From assembly GCA_945910665.1 (NCBI GenBank), contig CAMDZK010000012.1:1-12119 (forward strand): a DNA stretch of 12,119 nt. The letters run 5' to 3'. Of this stretch, positions 7,215 to 12,119 are shown piece by piece. The position numbers were made by a program, and so were the translations under genes. The notes beneath the pieces were generated by a model, which was not told the DNA's origin, did no database searches, and saw nothing but the letters and a program-made list of their open reading frames with translations. Within the stretch, counting starts at the first letter, position 1. Each line of letters begins with the position of its first letter. This DNA is from an uncultured Peptostreptococcaceae bacterium. Its GTDB lineage: Bacteria > Bacillota > Clostridia > Tissierellales > Peptoniphilaceae.

Positions 7215-8234
7215 ATGCAAACCATTTGGAATGAGATTAATCAGCGAATACAAGCAATCGATTTTGAATCTCTGTGGCGAAGCTTCCACCCCTATCCCTT
7301 TGCTTTGTACACAGAAAAAGAAGCTTACTTTGAGGGAGAAACATACCCCCGCCCTGAAGGATTCATTGGATGTACGACGGTACAACACGAAGGACAGCAA
7401 ATCGCAATCTGGAACCTAGACGTGGCAAACTTGGAGGACCATGATCGTTTAACGGCACTTCTCGTCCACGAAATGTTTCATGCGCATCAAATAAGTCGCA
7501 ATGAAATGCGTTTTCCCAATGATTTGATCCTCTTAAAAGCACACCATTGTGTAGAAGCACTCGCTTACAAGATATTAGAACGTGAAGCCATCACCGAAGA
7601 CATCCACCAATTTCACGCCTTGCGTTTGCAACGAAAAAACTTGGAAAGTACAGAGGATGAGGAATATCTAGAAACCGTCGAAGGAATGGCCCAAACGATG
7701 GAATATAAAGCCCTCTCCCAACTGAATCGCGAAAAATCTGAAGAGTACTTCCAAGAAAAAATGCTTGCATTAAAGAATCCAAAAAACGTGTATGGAAGGC
7801 ACAATCATTATGACGTAGGGATGATGATTCTGCTCCAAGGAGAGAAAGAAGGCCTTTTTCTTTCCCATACGATTGGAGAAGAAAGTCGGAGTATATTTGA
7901 ATTACTCGATGGGCAAATGAAAAGTGATACTCTATCGGTAGACTTACCCATCGAAGCAGCCGAGCATGAATATAGAAAGATTCAAAGTAAAAAAGAAGAA
8001 GCCATTGGGGAATTTCTAAACAAAGAAACGGTGACAATTCCTGGTCCTTTCACCATTTGCGGGTATGACCCGATGAACTTGCATTACTTGAACTGTCAGT
8101 TTTTTAGTTCACATTTTATCGCTTTAATGAATGAGCAAGGAGAAATTTCCTCTTTCATGGGACCCTCACTTTTGAAAATGAATGATGATAGTGCCAATCA
8201 AGTGGTAGAAATCTTAAGAGAAAAGAATGCATAA
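7215..8234 (+). CDS. predicted zinc metallopeptidase (HEMFH zincin), family not recognised
   Basis: A 339-aa soluble protein with no signal peptide or membrane helix, so probably cytoplasmic. LLVHEMFHAHQ holds an HExxH zinc motif (H85, E86, H89) inside a helix. About 65 residues later ETVEGMAQ supplies E153 and E156; the EGxA form is what gluzincins often use for the third zinc ligand, so E156 is the best candidate. The segment between is helical and charged. The C-terminal third (about 265-339) has no motif I know. The start is ATG 7215, seven nt after GGAGG (7203-7207); ATG 7212 is possible but too close. The gene stands alone between a terminator and the next promoter. Substrate and role are unknown. 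The zincin call rests on the motif pair only. Confidence 0.78.
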   Translation: MQTIWNEINQRIQAIDFESLWRSFHPYPFALYTEKEAYFEGETYPRPEGFIGCTTVQHEGQQIAIWNLDVANLEDHDRLTALLVHEMFHAHQISRNEMRFPNDLILLKAHHCVEALAYKILEREAITEDIHQFHALRLQRKNLESTEDEEYLETVEGMAQTMEYKALSQLNREKSEEYFQEKMLALKNPKNVYGRHNHYDVGMMILLQGEKEGLFLSHTIGEESRSIFELLDGQMKSDTLSVDLPIEAAEHEYRKIQSKKEEAIGEFLNKETVTIPGPFTICGYDPMNLHYLNCQFFSSHFIALMNEQGEISSFMGPSLLKMNDDSANQVVEILREKNA

Positions 8235-8343
8235 TAGTTCTTAAAAAATAAGAAACTTGAATTAATGCTCTAAATTTAGGGTAAACAAACAATTTCCTAT
8301 CCTACGACATTCAAGCGCCATGCGAAAAGAATCGACTTTTTAT

Positions 8344-8372
8344 TTGACAAGCAAATTCTACGGGAGTATAAT
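8344..8372 (+). promoter_or_regulatory. consensus sigma-A promoter of the T-box/ABC importer transcript
   Basis: TTGACA (8344-8349), 17 nt, TATAAT (8367-8372): both hexamers and the spacing are exact consensus. Transcription would start near 8379, just before Stem I of the T-box leader. Such a strong promoter fits control by attenuation rather than initiation. The stretch 8235-8343 before it contains only a weak inverted repeat (8236-8257) and no gene. Confidence 0.93.
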
Positions 8373-8379
8373 AGCAAAA

Positions 8380-8584
8380 AACGCGTTGAAGAGAAGAGTA
8401 CTACTACCATCGATTGCAAGCGAGTCCTGTAGAGTGTGAGAGGATGAATGGAGGTTGTAAGAAGAGAACCTCGGAGCACAACTGCGGGAACGCCCGTTAT
8501 AGCGTCAGAGTATGATTGTACTCAATAAGGTGAATTTCCGTGAGGAATTCATGAATCAGGGTGGCACCACGAGCTTTCGTCCCT
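8380..8584 (+). promoter_or_regulatory. T-box leader RNA, specifier probably AGA (Arg)
   Basis: The leader has the T-box parts in order. The Stem I base is GTTG (8385-8388) with CAAC (8479-8482). AGTA (8397-8400) faces GAA (8461-8463) in the specifier loop. AAGCGAG (8418-8424) and GTGTGAG (8434-8440) are the distal motifs. A helix GAGTA/TACTC (8508-8512, 8519-8523) follows, then the T-box sequence AGGGTGGCACCACG (8558-8571). The antiterminator pairs AGGG (8558-8561) with CCCT (8581-8584) and ACG (8569-8571) with CGT (8578-8580), leaving the bulge TGGCACC. By alignment from memory with glyQS (GAA, one base, specifier, purine) the codon is AGA at 8465-8467. UGGC in the bulge matches tRNA ending GCCA (G73), which allows Arg, Glu or Asn and argues against Lys. 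T-box identity is firm; the codon is less so. Confidence 0.93.
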
Positions 8585-8606
8585 ATTTTGGACGGGAGCT
8601 TTTTTT
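8572..8606 (+). terminator. T-box-controlled intrinsic terminator
   Basis: AGCTTTCGTCC (8572-8582), loop CTATTTT, GGACGGGAGCT (8590-8600), an 11-bp stem with two G-U pairs, then six T (8601-8606). Its 5' arm shares bases 8578-8582 with the antiterminator, so uncharged tRNA binding blocks it. Confidence 0.93.
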
Positions 8607-8647
8607 ATTGGAAACTTCCGTCACATTCCCTATTGGAGGTAAATACA

Positions 8648-9424
8648 ATGAAAAAAATGCACATCCTACTCATCCTGAGCCTCGTCTTTCTTCTCTCCGC
8701 CTGCGGTGATAAAGAGAAGACAGAACAAGGAGCACTGCCCGTAATCCAAGAAGGCAAAGCGCTCAGCGACAAACAACTAGACTTGGCTACAAACGCCACT
8801 TTCCCACCCTACGAATTTTATGATGGCGAAGCCATGGTGGGCATCGACGTAGATATTGCAAAAGCCGTCGCCGACTCTTTAGGGTACACCGTCAAAATGC
8901 ATGATATGGAATTCAACAACATCATCGCATCCATCGAAAGTGGTAAAACAGACGGAGGTATCGCTGGGATGACCATTACTGATGAGCGAAAAGAAAACGT
9001 CGACTTTTCGATTCCTTACGCAAAAAGTGTACAAGTTGTCATTGTCACAGAAGATTCACCCATTCAAACGATTGATGACTTAGAAGGCAAAAAAATTGGC
9101 ACCCAATTGGGTACGACTGGGGACATTTACGCGACCGACGACTTCGGGGAAAAAAACGTCCAATCCTTTGATAAGCACTCCGACGCTATCATGGCATTGG
9201 AAAGTGGACGCGTAGATTGCGTCATGGTCGATGAACAAACAGCCAAAAGTTTCATCAATACAAAAGATACATTAAAACTGTTAGATACTGCCTACGCGGA
9301 TGAAGAGTATGCGATTGCCCTCCCTAAGGGAAATACGGCATTGGTCGAAGAAATCAACACAGTCTTAAAAGCATTACAAGAAAATGGAACCATTCAAACC
9401 ATTATCGACAAATACATCAAATAG
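8648..9424 (+). CDS. amino acid ABC transporter substrate-binding lipoprotein (arginine inferred)
   Basis: Extracytoplasmic binding protein of the polar amino acid family (SBP_bac_3), 258 aa. It has a lipoprotein signal peptide with a positively charged start (MKK), a hydrophobic core and lipobox L16-S17-A18-C19; C19 would be lipidated. The mature protein shows NATFPPYEFYDG (49-60), GIDVDIAKAVA (65-75) and GMTITDERKENVDFSIPY (107-124), where R114 and D119 are the expected ligand carboxylate and amine contacts of the family. The start is ATG 8648, eight nt after GGAGG (8635-8639); an in-frame ATG at 8561 lies in the T-box bulge and is not used. It is the first gene of a three-gene importer (permease and ATPase follow). 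The T-box specifier suggests arginine; the protein itself shows only that the ligand is a polar amino acid. Confidence 0.92.
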   Translation: MKKMHILLILSLVFLLSACGDKEKTEQGALPVIQEGKALSDKQLDLATNATFPPYEFYDGEAMVGIDVDIAKAVADSLGYTVKMHDMEFNNIIASIESGKTDGGIAGMTITDERKENVDFSIPYAKSVQVVIVTEDSPIQTIDDLEGKKIGTQLGTTGDIYATDDFGEKNVQSFDKHSDAIMALESGRVDCVMVDEQTAKSFINTKDTLKLLDTAYADEEYAIALPKGNTALVEEINTVLKALQENGTIQTIIDKYIK

Positions 9425-9433
9425 GAGAACTTC

Positions 9434-10138
9434 ATGACAACACTCATCGAGCAAATACAACTCAATCTCGTGAAGGATGACCTTTGGAAATATTTAATCG
9501 ATGGCCTTGAAACTACAATTATTGTGACGGTGTGTGCTCTTTTGATCGGTTTCGTTTTAGGGCTTCTCTTAGCCATTATCCGGCTTTACTATAAAGGAGC
9601 ACAATACAAAACCACGGCTGGAAGATTCATCCACAAGATATTGCATTCATTGGCAGGCTTTTATATCACCCTCATTCGTGGGACGCCAACGACAATTCAA
9701 CTGCTCATGATGTTCAATGTCTTTTTAATCTCCATTGACAACCTGCGTCTGGTAGCCATCTTAACCTTCGGGATGAATTCTTCCGCCTATATGGCGGAAG
9801 TGTTCCGCGGGGGCATGCAATCCGTCGACAAAGGAGAAATTGAGGCAGCTCGATCGCTCAGCTTAACCTATCCACAGACAATGCGCCATGTCATCTTCCC
9901 GCAAGGGTTTCGCAATGCCCTCCCCGCCTTAGGGAATGAGACCATTACTCTCTTTAAGGAGACTTCCATTTGTGGTTTCATTGGACTTATGGATTTGACA
10001 AGAGCATCCAATATTATCATCAGTAAAACCTTTAGTGCCTTGATCCCCTATGCAACTGCGGCACTCATTTACTTGGTCATCGTCCTGTGTATCGAAAAAA
10101 TCTTTTTCAACATTGAAAGGAGGGTTACCCATGCTTAA
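9434..10138 (+). CDS. polar amino acid ABC transporter permease (HisM/ArtQ type)
   Basis: Integral membrane subunit of 234 aa, usual for the family, with about five hydrophobic helices: roughly 25-48, 75-98, 103-122, 165-190 and 205-228. The segment [15 protein letters not shown] is the family's conserved region between the first helices. The EAA loop that docks onto the ATPase is clear: [13 protein letters not shown] starting near residue 136 and continuing to [15 protein letters not shown]. The ATG is preceded by AGGAG at 9423-9427, which overlaps the stop of the binding protein gene (9 nt gap). The 3' end overlaps the ATPase start by 8 nt. A single permease gene implies a homodimeric channel. 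Confidence 0.93.
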   Translation: MTTLIEQIQLNLVKDDLWKYLIDGLETTIIVTVCALLIGFVLGLLLAIIRLYYKGAQYKTTAGRFIHKILHSLAGFYITLIRGTPTTIQLLMMFNVFLISIDNLRLVAILTFGMNSSAYMAEVFRGGMQSVDKGEIEAARSLSLTYPQTMRHVIFPQGFRNALPALGNETITLFKETSICGFIGLMDLTRASNIIISKTFSALIPYATAALIYLVIVLCIEKIFFNIERRVTHA

Positions 10139-10856
10139 GGTAAACAAACTCGAAAAGTCTTTCGACGACTTACACGTTTTAAAAGCGGTCAATCTAAGCA
10201 TCCAAGATCAAGAAAAAGTTGTTATTATCGGACCTTCTGGTTCTGGGAAATCTACTCTCCTACGATGTTTAAATCTCTTAGAAGTGCCTACAGATGGAGA
10301 AATTTGGTTTGAAGGAACACAAATAAACTCTTCTTCCTCAGATATCAATGCGGTGCGAAAGGAAATGGGCATGGTCTTTCAACGCTTCAATCTCTTTTCG
10401 CATTTGACCATCATGGATAATCTCATCCTCGCCCCCATAAAACGCAGAAACATGGGAAAAGAAGAAGCAAAAAAGAAAGCACAAGTTCTCCTTTCACGCA
10501 TTGGGCTATTGGATAAAGAAAACGCCTATCCCCGTCAACTCTCCGGGGGACAACAACAGCGCATCGCCATACTCCGCGCTTTGATGATGAACCCAAAAAT
10601 TCTTCTCTTCGATGAACCGACCTCTGCCTTAGACCCAGAAATGGTGGGCGAAGTCCTCGAATTAATGGGAGAACTTGCCGAAGAAGGCATGACCATGGTT
10701 GTAGTCACCCACGAAATGGGATTTGCTAAACGCTTTGCCAGCCGCATTCTTTTTATGGACGAAGGGTCAATCGTAGAAGAATCGAGCGATATGGAAAGCT
10801 TTTTCCAACACCCAAAAGAAGAACGAACAAAACAGTTTTTATCGAAAGTACAATAA
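10131..10856 (+). CDS. polar amino acid ABC transporter ATP-binding protein
   Basis: Cytoplasmic ATPase subunit of 241 aa, the normal length of the GlnQ/HisP/ArtP family. It has Walker [10 protein letters not shown] (34-42), Q-loop Q84 in [11 protein letters not shown], signature LSGGQ (136-140), Walker B ILLFDE (156-161) with catalytic E161, D-loop SALD (164-167) and H-loop H193. All motifs are intact, so the protein should be active. ATG 10131 is chosen because AAAGGAGG lies at 10116-10123 with 7 nt spacing and the family begins at this point; the in-frame ATG at 10050 is inside the permease gene. It overlaps the permease stop by 8 nt, so translation is probably coupled. No clear T-tailed terminator follows; the repeat region begins about 40 nt downstream. 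Confidence 0.95.
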   Translation: MLKVNKLEKSFDDLHVLKAVNLSIQDQEKVVIIGPSGSGKSTLLRCLNLLEVPTDGEIWFEGTQINSSSSDINAVRKEMGMVFQRFNLFSHLTIMDNLILAPIKRRNMGKEEAKKKAQVLLSRIGLLDKENAYPRQLSGGQQQRIAILRALMMNPKILLFDEPTSALDPEMVGEVLELMGELAEEGMTMVVVTHEMGFAKRFASRILFMDEGSIVEESSDMESFFQHPKEERTKQFLSKVQ

Positions 10857-10898
10857 AAGACGCAACTTTCGATCCGTCTACTGGTTGAGACTAGGGAT

Positions 10899-11006
10899 TG
10901 ATAAAGGGTATATCATATCTTATTTGTTTCATTAGCGAGAGTGCATCATGTCGTCGACACACTGTTGGCGGTAGATACTAACTAGATATGATATATCTCC
11001 CTATCG
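10899..11006. repeat. inverted repeat flanking a ~60-nt core
   Basis: TATATCATATCT (10909-10920) is the exact reverse complement of AGATATGATATA (10984-10995). The similarity extends outward less exactly: GATA...GGG (10899-10908) against CCC-TATC (11000-11005). The 63 nt between contain a palindromic GTCGTCGAC and no ORF. In RNA this would form a long AT-rich stem. It could be the 3' end structure of the ABC transporter transcript, or the ends of a small non-autonomous element. I see no target-site duplication or transposase. Confidence 0.6.
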
Positions 11007-11083
11007 GTCGATATGATATTTTTCGCTACGCTCGAAATGATATATTTGCTTTGCAAATATGATATATGTCGTTACGCTCATAT
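10987..11083. repeat. cluster of WATGATATWT repeats with intervening hairpins
   Basis: Four copies of a ten-base motif (TATGATATAT 10987, TATGATATTT 11012, AATGATATAT 11036, TATGATATAT 11058) occur at 25, 24 and 22 nt steps. Small hairpins follow the last three: TTTCG/CGAAA around 11021-11037, ATATTTGC/GCAAATAT 11042-11060 (perfect 8 bp), and ATATG/CATAT 11064-11083. The loops of the first and third share TCGYTACGCTC (11023-11033 and 11069-11079). The region contains no gene. It looks like a dispersed palindromic intergenic repeat family, but this window alone cannot show dispersal. Confidence 0.7.
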
Positions 11084-11109
11084 GAAGAGGAGTCGCTTTG
11101 TACTGAATT

Positions 11110-11138
11110 AAAAAAGATGAGCACGATTGCTCATCTTT
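11110..11138 (-). terminator. intrinsic terminator of the hcp-hemerythrin transcript
   Basis: AAAGATGAGCA (11113-11123), loop CGAT, TGCTCATCTTT (11128-11138): a perfect 11-bp stem. Read on the minus strand it is followed by a T-run (complement of the A-run 11110-11115). The stop codon of the hemerythrin gene lies inside the stem. It has only a weak T-rich tail on the plus strand, so it is at best partly bidirectional. Confidence 0.92.
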
Positions 11139-11682
11139 GATACTTTTCTTCCAGTTGTTCCAACTGTTCTAAATATTCATCTGCAGAAAAGTCTTCTTCA
11201 AACTTCTTGGTTCTTTCATCCACAGAATCTAAAATTTTTTCGTCTAGAGAACGAAGTCCAAAGGGATAAATCACTTCATTTTCTTTTAACGCATGGCGTT
11301 TCAATAATTCCGCATAGCCCAACACATGGGTAATTCCATCGAGAAACACTTCTTCATTTCCTTCTTCAAAATGGTTCACCGCTTCTTCCATTTGGCTCAC
11401 GTGATATCTGCCAGCGTCGTGCTCAATGTACATGGCTCCGCGAATGAGGCGTTCACCTACATCGCCCAATTCTTTTACCATTTCATCAAAGAGAATGACC
11501 TCTTCTTTTCCATGATGATGTTTATCCGCATATCCTCTAATCCAATCGATGACAAGGCGAATATCATCGACAAACAGAGTCTTTTCCTCCATCATGCGAA
11601 GGGCCATTCTCCGCATTACTTGCGTCATGCGGAGAATGTTTGCGTGTTCAATTTCAAGAATTTCAATCGCGTATCGTTTCAT
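11131..11682 (-). CDS. hemerythrin-like (HHE domain) di-iron protein
   Basis: Predicted cytoplasmic four-helix-bundle protein of 183 aa. Candidate di-iron ligands lie in the expected helices: H13 (EIEHANI), H56 with E60 (KHHHGKEEVILF), H88 (IEHDAGRY) and H130 with E134 (KRHALKENEVIYP). After the bundle comes an acidic, probably helical tail (about 150-183). Hemerythrin-like proteins bind O2 or NO and are linked to oxygen sensing, iron-centre repair or NO defence. The gene starts one base into the hcp stop (TAATG) with AGGAG four nt upstream, so it is translationally coupled to hcp. This points to a partner role with Hcp in NO or peroxide stress; that role is inferred from position. It is not a YtfE/ScdA-type protein, as it lacks the N-terminal ScdA domain. 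Confidence 0.88.
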   Translation of the reverse strand: MKRYAIEILEIEHANILRMTQVMRRMALRMMEEKTLFVDDIRLVIDWIRGYADKHHHGKEEVILFDEMVKELGDVGERLIRGAMYIEHDAGRYHVSQMEEAVNHFEEGNEEVFLDGITHVLGYAELLKRHALKENEVIYPFGLRSLDEKILDSVDERTKKFEEDFSADEYLEQLEQLEEKYQR

Positions 11683-12119
11683 TATGCTCCTAAGAATATT
11701 TCCATATCGTCTTCAACGGTCGTATTAGGGGCGATGCCAAAATTTTCCACCAAGACTTTCACAACATTTTCAGATAAGAACGCAGGAAGTGTTGGTCCTA
11801 AGTGGATGTTTTTCACACCAAGAGCTAACAGCGCCAACAACACGATGACAGCTTTTTGTTCATACAAGGCGATATTATATGCAATCGGAAGGTCATTAAT
11901 ATCTGATTCAAAGACTTCAGCGAGTTTCATTGCAATGACTGCGAGAGAATAGGAGTCATTACATTGACCTGCGTCAAGTACGCGAGGGATGCCTCCAATA
12001 TCGCCAAGGCCCAATTTATTGTAACGGTATTTCGCACAGCCTGCCGTCAAGATGATTGTATCTTCCGGAAGAGCTTTTGCAAAATCCGTATAGTAATTTC
12101 TGTCTTTTTGACGTCCATC
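11682..12119 (-). CDS. hcp: hybrid cluster protein (hydroxylamine reductase), C-terminal part, cut by window edge
   Basis: The C-terminal 145 residues of Hcp, an Fe-S-O cluster enzyme with hydroxylamine and NO reductase and S-nitrosylase activities reported in the family. The frame is open to the window edge, so the N-terminal ~75% lies outside. Cluster ligands visible: Cys in [11 protein letters not shown], Cys in [10 protein letters not shown], and Glu and Lys of YEQKAV. By spacing these correspond to C434, C459, E494 and K496 of the Desulfovibrio protein. The stretch [17 protein letters not shown] is the usual family end region, and the protein ends normally ([15 protein letters not shown] tail). 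An apparent TTG start at 12050 is just the internal Leu of this frame. It is followed by the coupled hemerythrin gene, with no Hcr reductase gene on this side. Confidence 0.95.
   Translation of the reverse strand, partial: DGRQKDRNYYTDFAKALPEDTIILTAGCAKYRYNKLGLGDIGGIPRVLDAGQCNDSYSLAVIAMKLAEVFESDINDLPIAYNIALYEQKAVIVLLALLALGVKNIHLGPTLPAFLSENVVKVLVENFGIAPNTTVEDDMEIFLGA

Noticed and set aside
7591..8037. 148-aa open frame on the minus strand
   Set aside because: Shadow of the metallopeptidase gene; no ribosome binding site and no recognisable motif.
8236..8257. Terminator after the metallopeptidase gene
   Set aside because: TTCTTA/TAAGAA is a weak 6-bp AT-rich stem without a following T-run; at most a poor terminator.
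8561..8647. Earlier start for the binding lipoprotein
   Set aside because: The GTG/ATG-like start falls in the T-box bulge and terminator; using it would bury the signal peptide and lipobox.
10050..10130. Earlier start for the ABC ATPase
   Set aside because: Inside the permease coding region; ATG 10131 has a strong ribosome binding site and matches family N-termini.
10860..10885. Terminator directly after the ABC ATPase (GACG...CGTC)
   Set aside because: Four-base stem with a large loop and no T-run.
10985..11086. CRISPR array
   Set aside because: The repeated unit is only about 10 nt, the spacers are themselves palindromes and share sequence, and no cas gene is near.
11326..11952. 208-aa open frame on the plus strand
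   Set aside because: Antisense to the hemerythrin and hcp genes, which have clear motifs; no family features of its own.

Overview
The window reads as a chromosomal segment of a low-to-moderate GC anaerobic Bacillota (Clostridia or Tissierellia-like). The reasons are strong AGGAGG-type ribosome binding sites, TTGACA/TATAAT promoters, a T-box leader and a purine riboswitch (both typical of Bacillota), and a C-terminal piece of the strict/facultative-anaerobe enzyme Hcp. Genus cannot be decided from the sequence alone.

Positions 31-5152 (+) form a compact four-gene operon. It encodes a long-form Xaa-Pro aminopeptidase (M24), a POT-family peptide transporter, a second M24 enzyme resembling Xaa-Pro dipeptidase/aminopeptidase, and a proline iminopeptidase. 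Together they would import small peptides and remove residues on either side of proline, releasing amino acids including proline. Two adjacent hairpins, the second followed by a T-run, close the operon.

Positions 5323-7184 hold a divergent pair. A 92-aa two-helix membrane protein of unknown function is on the minus strand. A PbuG/AzgA-type purine permease on the plus strand is preceded by a guanine-class riboswitch and an intrinsic terminator. The two promoters have overlapping -35 boxes. The riboswitch can be read in full: the P1 3' strand pairs over 9 bp with the terminator's 5' arm, so it should be an OFF switch.

Positions 7189-8234 hold a lone predicted zincin metallopeptidase of no family I recognise (HEMFH plus a later EGMAQ). 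Its promoter lies just behind the permease terminator.

Positions 8344-10856 hold a polar amino acid ABC importer (lipoprotein binding protein, permease, ATPase) behind a perfect-consensus promoter and a complete T-box leader. The specifier is best read as AGA (Arg). The UGGC in the T-box bulge requires a tRNA with G73, which fits Arg and argues against Lys, His, Cys and Met. So I infer an arginine importer induced by arginine starvation.

Positions 10857-11109 are non-coding and repeat-rich. They contain an inverted repeat around a ~60-nt core, then four copies of a WATGATATWT motif at 22-25 nt spacing with small hairpins between them. This is the least explained DNA in the window.

Positions 11110-12119 (-) carry the 3' end of hcp (hybrid cluster protein, cut by the window edge) and a translationally coupled hemerythrin-like protein, ended by a strong terminator whose stem contains the stop codon. 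The pair suggests NO/O2 (nitrosative/oxidative stress) defence.

I found no insertion sequence, CRISPR array, tRNA or rRNA. Most genes look like core metabolism. The points most worth a second look are the repeat cluster, the unassigned metallopeptidase, the T-box specificity and the overlapping divergent promoters at the riboswitch.
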